Made by a program: the position numbers and the translations under genes. DNA of 64,000 bases from Bolinopsis microptera (Eukaryota; Ctenophora; Tentaculata; Lobata; Bolinopsidae): positions 6,806,084 to 6,870,083 of the forward strand of contig NC_087072.1 in assembly GCF_026151205.1 (NCBI RefSeq), given 5' to 3'. Under the pieces are notes generated by a model. It was not told the origin of the DNA, made no database searches, and worked only from the letters and a program-made list of their open reading frames with translations. Shown one piece after another: positions 1 to 13,080 of the stretch (positions are counted from its first letter, which is position 1; every line of letters begins with the position of its first letter).

Positions 1-813
1 ACCCCACTTGTTCTGCCTGTCCTCACCTAAGCTCCACCAGTCGTATTGCTTCGTAAGTTTATTACGTCTTCATTAAGAGGTTCCTACGATAGATTTTCCC
101 TTAATTTAACTTAATCAATCTGAATATTGTCACTACTTAAACGCTCCGTACTTATAATTATCTTACTTCAGATTGATTCCCCCCTCCTTCCTCGAGAACC
201 GTTCGTCACTATGTTAGATCCTCGAGATGACCATGCAAGATGGTTCAGTTCTAGTTGACATTCCACTATATGAAAGACCAGATCGCCACTTTATATTCTT
301 ATTCCTTGAGAGAGAGAGAGAACCGGAACAGCGACCTCGTGAATCATCCTATTTAATCGCTTCACCCTCGCCACATTCGCTACTACTTCAATTATTGGGG
401 TAAATGGACATTAAACACTAAGTTATGAGATATGAGAGTTAAATTAATATTGTAGTCCTATTTAACCCAATTATTTACAACCCTTTATTAACTTGTTTTA
501 ATTGGTTATCTTCCAGATACAAATTCGCATAAAATTCTGAAGTCCATAATTACAATAGAAATTACTGTCCTAAAAATGTATCCGTACAAAGAGAGTTTGG
601 GTTTGAACTGTGCCCTGAGTGAGTCTCAAACCGGGAGGTATTCCATAATATCGGAACTTGAATTTCCATACTCTAGTTAAAAGGAGCCCATTATACGTAG
701 TTAAATTAATACCATCACAATTTAATGAAATATAATAAATAAATAATCTCTAGAAGTCATGGAAAATTGGAGCATTAAATAGGCCGTTAAGTAAGTTGTC
801 GTGCTGAAACCCG
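1..813 (+). repeat. Partial long direct repeat (3' part), copy 0
   Basis: This stretch aligns, with many one-base indels, to the last 55-60% of the 1.36-kb direct repeat found at 15424-16780 and five other places. Shared landmarks are the GAGAGAGAGAGA run near 310, the stretch around 640 reading 'tctcaaaccggg', and the end at 'gtcgtgctgaaacccga'. The bases just after it, 'gtacgcctcttaaca', match the flank of the downstream copies (21552, 41988, 62841) and not that of the upstream copies. It is therefore the remnant of a downstream-type copy. The window starts inside it. Confidence 0.9.
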
Positions 814-828
814 AGTACGCCTCTTAAC

Positions 829-1282
829 AGCTAGGTAAACGCGATGTGCCTTGTAGGATGAAATCCTACTAGCTGACGCCATTCGCAGCTGTGCTGCTCG
901 CTGTACGTCAGCGATCGAAATTTATACGCGTATCCCCCGTTAAGATGTGCCACTCGACGCGCCACACAATTTTTTTCGTGCTCGTCGCACGTCGACGAAC
1001 AACGAAGCTCGTTGCGACGCGCCGCGCAATGAGCTGCCAGGCTAGGACATCGTCCTGGTCCAACAAATTTTGGCGAGCGATTTTCTCCAAAAATTTAATG
1101 AGGGCGTCGACGTGCGAACGAGCAACGAGAAAAATTGCGTGGCGCGTCGGGTGGCACCATCTTAACGGGTGATACGCGTATAAATTTCGATCGCTGACGT
1201 TACAGCGAACATCACAGCTGCGAGTGGCGTCAGCTAGTAGGATTTCATCTACAATGCAAGGGCACATCGCGTTCATTTAGCT
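829..1282. mobile_element. Foldback (palindromic) element, arms about 170 nt
   Basis: Left arm 829-996 and right arm 1106-1282 are near-perfect reverse complements, with a loop of about 110 nt. Landmarks seen in both arms, in mirrored order, are 'gaacgcgatgtgcc', 'gaaatcctactagctgacg', 'cgatcgaaatttatacgcg', 'cccgttaagatg' and 'gcacgtcgac'. Within the left arm GTAGGAT/ATCCTAC forms a further small hairpin, and the loop contains AGGAC-ATCG-TCCT. The overlapping ORFs on both strands (93 and 122 codons) are a by-product of the palindrome and are not called. A non-autonomous foldback or MITE-like transposon is most likely. No clear target-site duplication could be fixed, because the flanks differ. 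Confidence 0.85.
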
Positions 1283-1296
1283 AACCAGGTGCTTTC

Positions 1297-1385
1297 CGCG
1301 CCGCTGCGGGCGCGCTTGTTCCACAAGTCATTTCCGGCGGTCGCGCGCAACTGCAAGCGAGAGGGCTATAGTTAGAGCAACACAA
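1297..1385 (-). repeat. Inverted fragment of the post-repeat GC-rich module
   Basis: Read on the minus strand, this segment matches the module that follows each downstream direct repeat (for example 21600-21660). The shared pieces are 'gctctaac', 'ccctctcgcttgca', 'gcgcgc' and 'gacttgtgg'/'acaagcgcg'. The orientation is opposite to the copies at 4640-4765, 21552, 41988 and 62841. It sits immediately right of the foldback, so the left end of the window has been rearranged relative to the array units. Confidence 0.6.
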
Positions 1386-4220
1386 TCGCGCCACAAGCCA
1401 AATATTTATCAACATCTGACTAGCTACGCGGTCCTTTTTCCGCATGCGCTCGCGCTGTGCTCAAAAATTGACGTCGTCAATCAATCAACATCAAGATTTT
1501 AGTTTTACATTTGACCTTTATGTCAAAAAATCTTTGAATTTTCAATCGGTGGACGATATTACCTGAGGCCTGAGGACCCTCAGGCTTCGTCATTACTTCG
1601 TCACAGGACGATCGGAGCTCAAGAAGGGGAGGAGTGTTTGGGGGCGTCGCCCTGTGAGGGTTTTCGACTTTTTTTTGTTTTGCTGGGACCCGGCCGAATG
1701 ACCCCAAATTTGCAACGTTTTGGGGTAAAACAAAAAACCCTTTTTCCCCATATGAGATAAATGACAAAATTTTTTTGGGTCACGTGACCATAAATAAACT
1801 TAAAATTTTTCGTGCGGGGCGGTTTGGTGGAGGGTTGGGGGTCAACTTTTTTATACTTTATAGGGTCAAAGTTGGGAAACTATTTTTGGGTACACTATTG
1901 ATTTTTGGGGGTAATGGCCCAAGGGGTTAAAGGTTTATCACGGCGCCCCTTTTCATCTGCCCAAAATATTGAAAAATTTGCATGTTGTAGGTCACGTGAA
2001 AAATTTAGCCGGGGTCGGAAGACGGAGGTCGGAAGTAAGGGGGACTCTTTTTTGGATTCCGGGGGAAACTCCAAAAGCGGAGTCCGCCGGCGGGGGAAAC
2101 CCCCGCCAAGCCCCGCCGGATCGCCGGATTCAAGTTTTGGGGGGGAAGGTCCGGCGGAGTCCCCCCAAGCACTCCCCCCGGGAGCCCGCGGCGGATGGGA
2201 GCCCCCTTGTGGCTTGGTCCCGGGGGCCCACTCCGCCGAGCCCCGCGAGCCGCCGGAGTCCGCGGGGGAAACTTTAAAGCCCGTCGGGGGGTCCCCCCTG
2301 GCTCCGCTGGGGATTTTCCGCCAAAATGTACCGAGTCCCTGTTAAATACATTTTGGCGGGGGGCACCCCCGGGAATTCCCGCTCGGAGTCCGGGGGCCTC
2401 CCCCGGGGGCCCCCTCGGAGTCCGCTCGAAGTCCCCCGGCCCCCCCCGGGGGACTCGACTCCGCGCCCGGATGTGCCCCCCTTCTCGAACATGGCGTGTG
2501 TAGGGAATTGAAGGGATTAAAATTTAAATTTCCCGTGCACTTACAGAATAAATGGAAAATAATTTAATTACTTGTGCCCAAGCTTGTGCACGGGATGCTT
2601 CCGGGAAAGGAATCCATTTTTTTTTTTGCGGGGCCCCCCTCCCTAAAGCCAAATTGAAATTTTAATAATCAAAACCCAAAGGGAAAAAATCAAAAAATCG
2701 AAACCAACCCAATAATATGATTTAAGGAGTGCCCCCCTATTTACTATGCAAAATCCCCCCCAACCCCCTGTGTAAATTTTTTATTAAATTAAAAACCCCC
2801 ATACCCCCCACAAAACCCCCCAACGGGTAACACCAAAAACCCCCAAGAAAAATTAAAAAATTTTAAAAATCCCCTTATTTATATTTATAAAAAATTTAAA
2901 TTTAAAACCTTTTGAAATCTTTTAAAACCAGAGAATAAATTTCTAAACCTAATGCAAGTGAAATAATTTGTGCAAAAATTTAATCCCTTTAAAGGGGCCT
3001 TACGAAAAAAATTACGGCTAACAAACCAAAATTTTTTTTCGAAAAGGGCCCCCTTCTCGAACATGGCGGAACAAAAAGGTGCCTTGCGCGCACACATGTG
3101 CGCGCTTTTTCACTTTTTTCCCGCGCTTTACTAAACTGTGGAAAAAAGCGCATTTTTTGGCGGGGTTTTTTTTAAAGAGGGAACAAGATAGACCACCGAG
3201 AAATTGGATTTGGGTGCCCTCTGGGGATGCATTTTAGTAAAATCAACTCGCCCACTGTTAAACCCAATGAAAACTTAACCAAACCAATTTTTGATCTTGA
3301 TAAATTACGGAAATACTGCCAAAATTGATGACTTTCACGATGACAAAAAAAAATTTGAATTTTTTTTTCGCATATGATCCCCTCAAATAAAAGGAAAAAG
3401 CAATGATGTCCGAGTTCCCTGAAACCTTTCCCAAAACGATTGGTTTCCCGGCCGAGGGGCTTTTGGCGGGGAACCTTTAAAAAGGGGGAGATGATAAGGG
3501 CCCAAAAAGGGCATTGGGCAACCACTAAAACCCCGGGTTTTAACCCTTTCCATGCCCCATTTCCAGAAAAATCGCCCCAGGGTGTTCCTATAGCCGCGAA
3601 ACTCGTGCGCGGCGGGTTTCCAACGTAGGACGGGGGCCCCCAGGAAATTTTGGGAGGGGTTTTTGGTTGGTGAAATAAAACCCTTTAAAGGGACATGGGG
3701 GCCCGGCTTTAAACCGGTCCCCCCTTTTAAATTTCCCTTATAACGTTATCCTTTCCCTGGGGGAAAAAGGGCCTGGGAATCCCACTTCCCTTCCCTAAAT
3801 TTTTTCAATAGCCCGGGTTTCCCTTTTAAAAAGGCCCCCCGGGTGCCCCCGGGCCCGCGCTACCGTATTGGGGCCTTTTAAGGTTTTAAAAGGGAACAAA
3901 TTGCCCCGGGGTTCCCTTAATTCCCTTTAAATTGGGAAACTCCCTGCACCAAAAATTGCGACCAGGGCACGGTGTCGGGCCTGGGCCCCTAAAACGTTTT
4001 CCCGGGCCAAAATTTTATTTGGTAAAGGGGGTTTTTCCCCCAAAACAAAAAGGGCCTTTATTTGTGCGCGCCCCCGTATCTGCCTCAAATTTAAAGGGCC
4101 GTAGGGTACGGCTTTTACAACCCAGGGGGTCTAATTTGTTCAAAAAAGCCCTTTCCCCGCGCTGGTTGCGGAACAGTCCCACCCCCGTTGGAGCGCCCGC
4201 ATTTTTTGACGGCGGGCCCC

Positions 4221-4262
4221 GGGGGGGGGGGGGGGGCCCGGGGGGGGGGGGGGGGGGGGGGG
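4221..4262. repeat. Poly-G tract
   Basis: Sixteen Gs (4221-4236), then CCC, then 23 Gs (4240-4262). It lies in the low-quality stretch and is probably a sequencing artefact, though a real G-run cannot be excluded. Confidence 0.8.
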
Positions 4263-4639
4263 TTGTCTAACCCGTCCGGGAGGGGGGGGGACCCGCCGAA
4301 GGCGGCAGGGGAGTTTTTATTCTACTTGAAAAAACAAGCGCGTACCCCAAGTACGCTTATAAAAAGGCTATGCTAGTGAAGTTTCCGGGAAATAGACTAT
4401 AAAAGCTTTTTAAAATCAGTCCATAATGGTTGTATCACGTGGTGCCCCCCCCCCAGGGTCGCTTCACAAACGGTCATTTACTATAGTCTTCGACATGGGG
4501 GGACTGCGCACTTCGTGCGCGGGGGGTCATTACAACGTATAAAGTAATGGGGTAACCCTGGCTTCTTTTTTATTGTACTACGGGCGTGCCGCTATTTCCC
4601 GGGCGCAAACCAGGGCTTTTCCCGCAATTTATTTTAAGA

Positions 4640-4765
4640 ACAACTCATAAATTTTGCTCTAACCAGACCCTCTCGCTTGCAGTAGCCCCGCGCCCCGCCG
4701 TAGGTGGGGTCACGCAGTACGCGTAGGCGCGTCCCCGCCCGTACGCGTAGGCACATGGCTATGTG
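4640..4765 (+). repeat. Forward fragment of the post-repeat GC-rich module
   Basis: Contains 'ttgctctaaccagaccctc', 'tcgcttgcagtag', 'gtcacgcagtacgcgtagg' and 'cacatggctatgtgaa' in the same order as the module after the downstream direct repeats (21610-21700, 42045-42150, 62890-62990). A short duplication of 'gtacgcgtagg' lies at 4715-4752. It is the only stretch in the low-quality region that I could tie to the array. Confidence 0.75.
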
Positions 4766-7700
4766 AAAATTGAAGTCATGACAAAAAAATAAAAAAGTTT
4801 TAAAATTCAGTTGGGGGGAGGTATGATCGAGGGAAAAAACTATTTTTGTAAATAATTTCGCGCGCCCCGTAAATGAAAAGGGTTGCAAAAAAACCCTTTT
4901 AAATTTAAAAGTTAAAGGCGGGGGGGGCTACTGCAAGCACAAAGGTCATGGTAAAAAGCAATTCCAAATCTAATCGCGCCCAATTTTTAGTGTACAATGA
5001 TCTATTTGTTTGGTTTAAAAAACCTACCAGGGCGCCCCGCCGAGTTTGGGCTCGCGACGGTTTCCCGGAACCAAAAATTTTACGGTATCCCCGTTAAAAC
5101 TTCTTGCAACTTTCCTGAGGACCCCAGGCATTATGTTCATTAACATAATAATGAATTTAGATTTGGCGGAATGAAAAGGGGGGCGCCCCCCAGAAATTGC
5201 AACCTTCTGTAGATCGGCGGAGCGAAGGATTGCATCGGTGAATCAAAAACTCCAAATTTCAATGAAAATTATGTCCATTGGGAAGTACGTCCAATTACTT
5301 GTCCCTTGTTAATTTGGAAATTTAAACCCCCCCCCGGGGGTTCTTCGTAGCACTTACCTCGAGAAAAAATGCGGAGCGCCCCTACCCAATTTTGTTTTCC
5401 AAAAACCCCCCGCCTACCGGCTTTCAAAATAATCACCCCTACACTCGACTGTCCCCGTGACCTTTTTTTTTAAAACGTTTTTCTTGGTGGCCCTTTAATG
5501 CTATTTGAAAACATTTGCCCCCTAATTGTCCCCAACCCCAAACCCCTAACCCCAAACTTTAACCCAAAAGCTTTTGCTGAAAACCCATCCCCAACGAGAA
5601 ATTAGGGCTAACTTCCGTAAAATTTGGGCATATCACGTGATCAAGACAGTTTTTTGCCAATTTTTCCCCTAAAGGGGAAACATTTTTAAAACCCCATGTC
5701 ATGGGGGGGGGAAATTTGGAATCAGGCGTCCGAAAATACATCGAATTTTGATGGTCCAACTTTTGGGGGGGGCCTTTTTTGAAAAATTTTTGAAAACCGG
5801 GCCCGAGGTGATTTGGCCCCGCTCGGGGCCCCGGGATCGTTTTGTAAGTGGTTGGTAAATGCCCAAAAAGGAGGGATAGTCAGTTTATGATGGCGGTGAA
5901 GTGGCAGCATGTGGAAGTAGAGTTTAAAGGGGGGCGTTTTAAACGTTAAACGTTTCAGAGTAGTCCTGACCCAATATCCGTTTTAACTATATTAATATGG
6001 TTACTGTATCTTTCATTGTTTTTAAACCCTTCCCCTCCCCCGATTTTTATTTAAAGGGGGACCCCCAATAACAACCCAAAACACCTTGTCATCGATGATC
6101 GAGAAATGGTATTACAACAAATAATTTTAAACCGTCCCCTGGGGGGTTAAAAAGCTGTGACCGCCTTTGCCCTTTTATCCCGGGCATGAAAATTGAAAAA
6201 TTTAATATTTTTAATGAAATCCCGTAGGTTTCAATTTTAAAATTTTTAGGGAGAAAATTTATAAAATTTTCAGCACAGCCGTGAGACGCCCAACGGAACA
6301 TTTTTCGTGGTTTTGCAACTTTTTTTCTAAATAAATTATTGAAGTTTTCCTCCCCCGACGACCGTAACGTTTTATTCTATTTTAGTATTTCCGGGGGAAA
6401 GCCGACCGTCAAGTAATAAAAAAAATTTTCAGTTTTTTAAATACCAAAGACTCAAGTAACAACACTATAAGTTAGCTTTCTTTTTTCTAGTAAAACCCCA
6501 AATGAAGTTGGTAAGCCAAAAAACTAAAAACCTACGCATTTCCCCATTTTATAACTGCTTTGTTTGAAAATTTATAGCAATTTAAAAAAAAAGACTAAGG
6601 ATAAAGTTTAAAAAAAAAAAGTAAGCGTTTAAAGTTAAAATTATGCCCCAAGGAAAAGCATCCCCTAAGAAAAATTTGGTTTTCTTGGGAATTTTGGGGC
6701 CCCTATTACGTTTAGTTCATTTTAAACTCCCTTTTGCAAAAGAACCTGTTTGTGTTACTATTTGCTTTCATTTTGGTCACGGGGCGTTTTTTTTTGAGAT
6801 AAAGGGGCGCGATATATTGGGGCCCGGATTGGAAGAAGGGGAAAGGGAAACATGCGCTCACCCAAAATTTTATCTGGGGGCTCAGGGTTTGATCATTTTT
6901 TTTCACAAAATTTAGGGGGTGAAAAAATTTTTCCCCCGGCTTCTACTAATTTTAGAAAATCTGCAATGACAATCTAAAACAAAAAATGATTGATTTTTGT
7001 CTACTATTAAATTTAAAAAAAATCTTACAAATAGCGACCCCTCCGTCAAAAAAATTTTCCGGGTAATAATCAAATCGTCTTGTTAATAATTTGGGTTAAA
7101 CCTTCGGTTTTTTTCGGTGAATTTGTGCAAATTTCTCGAAATTCGATTTTTGTTCACAAAAAGTAAGTATTTTAAAATTCCCCGTTTTAAAAATTTTTAT
7201 CTTCTTTCCAAAAAAAGAGTTTGTCATGGCGAAATGAAAATAATTCCTTATTTGCCCCTTTGTCCCAAATTTAAATTTTTTTGCGGCCTCTTGATAAGTT
7301 TTTCAATTGGTTAAAACCAAGCAACGTGACTGCATACTTGCAGTTGTACTCGTTCCCCGATTAAGTATAAACGCACACAAGACTGCTCGGCTGATTGGTT
7401 TAAAACTACGCTTCCATGTTACTTCTGATTACCTGAAATAAAAGATACGTTTCTTCACCCCCGTGTTGTCTGCATCCCAAAAGGGTTTTTCCTCCCGGTG
7501 AAGCGTCATGCACTTTCCCGGGTTTTTTTACATGCGATCTTTTAAAACGAGCTTTTCGAGTTTCTTTTGTAACTGGGCATCCCCTTTCATTGACATTATT
7601 TAAATTGGTTTTTAATTTTAGTAGTTTAAGGAAAAGTTGACGCCCTCTACAGCCCCATCAAAGGGGCCGCTTTTCTTTTCTATTCATTATTAAATAGACA

Positions 7701-8399
7701 TCATGTAAACATTTTTTGTGATGTCACGGGGGCCCCAGGGTTTAAAATTGCGTACCTGATGGGTTTAAAAATTTGAACCTATAAAACAATTTTATCGATC
7801 AAAATTTTCCCCTTTTTCCTAAGGGGGGGATACACCAAAAAAAATGGGTTTTTGGGCCCTCCCCGCCAAAAAAGAAACCCCCTTGGCAGTTCAGTGGCCT
7901 TCTAAACGCACCCCGGGTTTTTCCCCAAAAAAAAAAATCATTTTTGAAATTCCCCTTTTTGTAAACCCACCCCTTTTTCCCGGTTAAGAGTGCAAATTTT
8001 TTTAAAAAAATTTTTTTGTGGTTTTAGGAAAGCTATTTAAATTTAAAAAAATTTTTTGCGGTATCGGGTTGAAATTTTTCTGCCCCTTTTTTCCCCCCAT
8101 TTCCCAAAGTGTGTGTAAAAAATTTTGATATCGTTTTAAAAAAAATCAAAAAGCTAAAATTTTTCCTTTTCAGGCTTATTTTAACAAAAAGCATCCCGGG
8201 GAAAATCCCGGGTTGGAAAAATTTATGCTTTACTTTAAATTGTTCTCTGAATTTTCGCAGTTTTTGATGCCCCCAAAAAAGTTTTTTTCTCATTCCCCTT
8301 TTAGATCTATTTTTCCTCAAAACCCCAAACCCAAAAAATTTAGGCCATTTTTTTTTAATGATAAAACCAAACCCCCAAAAAATTTTTTTTTTATTTAAA

Positions 8400-9360
8400 A
8401 AAATGGGCCCCATTTTGGCCCTTTAAAAATTTAAATTTTCCCAAAATTTTTAAAATTAAATTTGTAAACCCCCCCAAAATTTAGCTTTTTCCATTTTTTA
8501 AACTCAACCCCCCAAAAAAACCCAAAAAAATTTTTCCACCTTTTAAACCCCCTTTCCAAAATGTCGGGTTTCCCCCAAAACTTTAATTTCTCCCTAAACC
8601 AAATTTAACCAAATTTTCCCACAAAAAAACTTTTTAAAAATTTTTTTAACCCCAACCCCCAATTAAAACCCCCAACAAAAAAATCCCCAAAAAAAATTAA
8701 ACCCCCCAAAAAAAATTTTAAAATTTTTTTTCCAAAAATAAAAACTTTAAACCCCCAAAAAAAAAACCCAAAAAATTTTCCCCCTTAAAAAAAAAACCCC
8801 CCAAAAAAAAAAAAAATTTTAAAAATATTTTAATTTCCCCAAAAAACCCCCCATAAACCCCAAAAAAAAAATCCCAAAAAACAAATTTAATTTAACCCCC
8901 CCAAAACCCCCCAAAATACCCCCAAAACTCACTTTTTAAAATTTAAATACCCCCAAAACCCCCCCCCCCCAAAAAACCCCCACCCCCCAAAAACCCCCCC
9001 CTAACCAAAAAACACCACCCCCCAAACCATTAAAAAAACCCAAAAAAAAAAACCCCCCCTTTTCCTCCCCCCAAACCCAAAACCTTTACAAACCCTTTTT
9101 TTTCCCCAAACAAAAACCCCTTCCCCCAATTCCAACTAAACCATCTAAAACCCCCCCCCAACCCCCTTTTTAAAAACCCCTTTCCCCAAAAATCCCCCCA
9201 TTTCCCCATTTCTTTAAAAAACTTTTTTTACTCTCCAACCCCAAACCCTAAAAAAACATTTTCCCCCCCCCATATTCCCCCCAAAAGCTTTTTGTAAATT
9301 TAAACCCACCCGCTTCTTTCCTATCCCAAAACCCCCAAATAACCCCCATAAAATTTTATT
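8400..9360. other. A/C-only low-complexity stretch
   Basis: About 1 kb made almost only of alternating A-runs and C-runs on the plus strand (some T, nearly no G). No period or unit can be defined. Either a strongly strand-skewed low-complexity sequence or failed basecalls; the second is likelier given the surroundings. Confidence 0.6.
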
Positions 9361-9571
9361 TCCCAGGGTTTCCCCATAACTGGGAATACATTGAAAAGTT
9401 GCCCCCAGAAATCCCCCCAGAATTTTGAGTTTAAAACCGGGACCGGGTGGTGGGTAGCATGGATTTTAGCAAAAAATTTGCTAAAAACGGGGGTTTTTTT
9501 TTGGAGTTTTTTTATTTTTAAAGCACTAAAAAGGGGCCGGGAAATAAAAGTTAAATTAAGATTGCAGTTGA

Positions 9572-9575
<4 letters not shown>

Positions 9576-9604
<29 letters not shown>
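9576..9604. repeat. Poly-C tract
   Basis: Twenty-nine consecutive Cs in the low-quality stretch, probably an artefact. Confidence 0.8.
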
Positions 9605-10060
9605 GTGTAAACCCCCCCGGTGGTCCGGGACCCCAGGCTACCGTGCAGGATACTGCAAAAGGTGCCCAAAAATAAAAAAGGGGGAAGTGTCCCGTCAGCC
9701 AAAAAGTAAAACGCCGACCCCAACCTTAGACCCCCTTGATTAACTTTTTATAACCCCCCCCCCCTGGGGCTTTTAAAAGGAAGTAGCGAACCCTACCCCC
9801 CCTTGTTGGTAAACAAGGAAAAACTAAGGCTGGTTGAGAACCCCCAAAGAAAAATTTAAATTTTCCCGATTTGATCCCCTGAAGACCCCCAGAAACCCCA
9901 AGGTTTGTTCACCCCAACCCCTAAAAGCTTTTAAACCCCCGAAAGAAAGGAGGGCTAAAGGAAATCCCCCCCAAAATTTTCAAATTTTAAACTAAAAAGG
10001 GGGGGTCCCAGTCCCCCCCCTGTTTTCCCCCCAATCCCCAAATTCCTTTTATTTGGGGGG

Positions 10061-13060
10061 GAAAAACTGTTAAGCTCAGGACGGTGATCTTAAATAGGGC
10101 GGAAGCCGCCCCCGGGCTTCCCCACCCACCCCCTTTTACCCTTGGGGAAAATAGTTTCCTTTTTACCCCACCTCTTCCAAAAATGCAGTTACCAGAGCAG
10201 GAAACTCTTCTTCCTACTCTTCTTTCAACCCAAACCAAATCAGGTTCCAGCTCCTCTCCTCCTCTGCAGCCACAATCTTATCTCCTTCTATCGGTGTTTA
10301 TACGTTGCATACTGTATCACTTGCACTGTTCTTTTGCACTTGCAGTACTCCTGCACTGTAGCTCTGTGTCCCTGACTACCCCGTGGTTTAACACTGCCCC
10401 TCAACTGCAATCTTAAGTAACTTTAGTTCCGGCACTCTTTGGCCATTAAAATAACCAACTCCAATGAAAACCCCCGTGTAGCTACGTTCTGCTACATCCC
10501 ATGCTAGCACCACCCAGCTACCACCACAGTTACCTCTAAATCTAGCTATTTCTAGCAACTTTTCAATGCTATTCTCCAGCTCTATCCGACCCTGGCAATG
10601 ACATATGGGGGTTATTCGAGGTATCTGGCATAGCAAACGAAGCGGCATGCGCCTTCACCATACAAAAAAGCCACAGTGGGGGCACAGTGGATGATGGAAG
10701 GTATATTTACACTCGCTTCCTATACCCCCCCTATAATACCGGGCCTCTTGCGAGTTGCGAGAGTGACAAAAAGTGCACAGTTAAAAGAAACCCCTGTGAG
10801 AAATCGCATTTCTTGCACAACTGGGTCTAATTATAGAGGTAAATAAGAGGTCCGCAGTACATTCATATACCCGGTATAGATTGGCAAGATTGACGGTACA
10901 GAGGTTTTGATCATTGAAATCAATAAAATGATAGTACAGCAGGTAAAATCGGTTCGATCTTAAATGGTCCTTTTTGTGCTGTTTCTTTATGTGGAATTTG
11001 TGGAATAAAAGCTGTATTGTAATTAGTTATGAAACTCTAATATTGTGTGGTTAACCTTTTTCAGGTTCGGCCCTTTCCGCTAAGCTATTCCTAATTACTA
11101 AAATATGTCGAGATTTACTGAACTCCAACTTCAAATATTGATGATTTTAGTATTCCCCTATCTCAAAACCTTCGAAGTTTTTCTGCAAAGCATTTTTATC
11201 CACGTTTCATGCAATTCTATCACTTTTGGCGGAAAAAAATATTTTTAAATTTTCAAACTTTTTTCCAAGTCTCGAAAAAAATTTTTAAGTGAAAAATTTT
11301 TGAAGTGTTTCTAAAAACTACATTTCTCCGTGTTTCAAACGATTTCAATCATTTTGAGCCAATAAAGAATTTTCACTTTTTTTGGTGATTAACTAATTGG
11401 TAATTATCCAATTAGCTGATTGTCCAATGTAAAAATTTTTCACACAAAAGTTTTACTCCTTGATAAGATAAACATTCTAGGTTAATTTGCAGCCTTTTAC
11501 GACGTTCACAACTAAAGATATTTGGCAAACCAGACAGGTGGTACAAAGGTGGTAAAAAGTGGTAAAAGTGGTGTTTCTGTTGAGATACAAAATTGGCAAC
11601 AAGTCTAATTATGTTCGTAGGGGTCTTAACTACCATATTCCGTTGAGAAATCCTTGTGAACATTCAAATCCAACGGAATGCCACTTTTCCCCTTACTAAT
11701 CTGCAAAGCCAAAAAATCACATTTTCTCCCATAACTTCAAAGGGAAGCATTTTAGGGTGTTTTGTTGTTCATAACTCATATATAAATGTGCTAGTTGCGG
11801 TTATTTTGCACTCTTCAAAAAGTCACTAGCACATTCCTATCAAAATTTTAGAAAAATCGGTATATATTAAAAACGAAAAATGTGCCTAAATTTGTTGTTT
11901 GGCTTTGAGGTCCAATAGATCTGAAGGGGAATGAGTAAAAACATTTTTGAGGGCATCAAAAACTGCGCCAGAATTCAGAGAACAATTTGATGTCAAGCAT
12001 CAAATCAATCCGATCTTCCCTGACTGACTTTTTGTTAAAATAAGCCTGAAAAGGACAATTTTAGCTTTTTGACTTTAAAAATTCATAACACAGCAGCCTT
12101 TTTAGATACGATATCAAGATTTTACACACACATTGAAATAGATGTGAATAAAGGGCGAGCAAAATTTCAACTCGATACCGCAAGAAATGATTAACTTATA
12201 TCGTCTCAACCACAAAATAATTTTTCCCGAAAATTGCACTCTTAACCAGGAAATGGTCGATTACAAAAATGGGAATTCTCAAAATGATTTTTTTTGTGTG
12301 GAAACGGTGCGCTAGAAGGTCACTGAACTGCCTATGAGGTCATTAGGTCTGGACAGATTTGGGGTTTGCCCCCTTAAAGCGCTCCCTTTGGTTGCAATAC
12401 CCAATACCCACAGTCTATATCATTCACATTGGTAATTTTATAGTTGCCATGGTTACCAATTTATTGAGGTTTAACGGCATAGGACTTCATGTCCTTGAAT
12501 TTCGAGAATTAATTATCACATAGCATGATTTTTCATTGAAAATCCATAATTTTAATTTTATTTGGCAAGATGTTTACCTGAATCGGTTGATAACAACCCG
12601 TTGATTACAGTATATTTTATTGACGCTTCATAGCGAATAGACTGGACTCAGTCAGTTTGCTACGTGATCCTCACTTTTTACCACATCACCATTGTTTTAA
12701 AAATAACTTTAACTACTTCAAGTTAAATGTACGTGCTTCAAATTTAACGTCAACAATCGTGATGTTGAAGTGAACTGTGAATGTTTGTCCTTTAGAGACT
12801 TGCCACCTTGCCGAGATGATTGGAAATGACGAAAGTTTTTAAGCGGCATTTTTAGTTCTACACGTTACGGTCAACATGGATTTCATATGAGCTGTAGTTC
12901 TTTATAGTATTAATTTTCCAGCGAGTTTCAATGTTGTGTCCTTGATGATGCGTTCAATCTCGAGAGAGCGATCAGCCGTACGAAGTTCACGTAACTTCGA
13001 GGGCTTCCAGCAAAATCAAGTTCAGCACAGTTTCAATCAAAGGTTACAGAGCTTAAAAGG
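10061..13060. other. Unique left flank of the array
   Basis: Sequence of normal complexity that has no counterpart in the matching positions of units 2 and 3. It contains AT-rich stretches with runs of A and T at 11200-11400 and 11820-11900. Short open frames on the minus strand occur at 10388-10648 (86 codons), 11412-11663 (83 codons) and 12902-13010 (about 36 codons, charged). None has a second copy to compare with and none shows a recognisable domain, so none is called as a gene. I see nothing else definable. Confidence 0.6.
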
Positions 13061-13080
13061 GTTTGAAAAACAAATTTTTA

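Larger units (their letters stand above)
1477..10060. other. Low-quality stretch, no supportable genes
   Basis: Base composition and run structure change abruptly near 1480. Runs of four or more G or C alternate with runs of A or T, as in basecaller failure. The GC-rich block 2030-2480 is built almost entirely from G/C runs. Short open frames here (up to 146 codons at 1905-2345) consist of Pro/Gly/Arg repeats and overlap in several frames, so they are not called. A hairpin-like motif with CCTGAGGACC occurs near 1569 and again near 5115. One module fragment (4640-4765) is still recognisable, so the DNA is probably real but badly read. Confidence 0.7.

Noticed and set aside
891-1276. 93- and 122-codon frames on opposite strands
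   Set aside because: Both are produced by the palindrome arms and resemble each other because the arms are reverse complements.
1905-2503. Overlapping open frames of 102-146 codons on the plus strand
   Set aside because: They lie in a block built of G and C runs in the low-quality stretch, are open in several frames at once, and encode only Pro/Gly/Arg/Ser-rich sequence.
10388-10648. 86-codon minus-strand frame in the left flank
   Set aside because: There is no second copy to compare, no domain and no splice or promoter context; a frame of this size occurs by chance.
12902-13010. Charged minus-strand frame of about 36 codons ending in TAA
   Set aside because: It looks protein-like, but it is short, its acceptor is doubtful and it exists only once.
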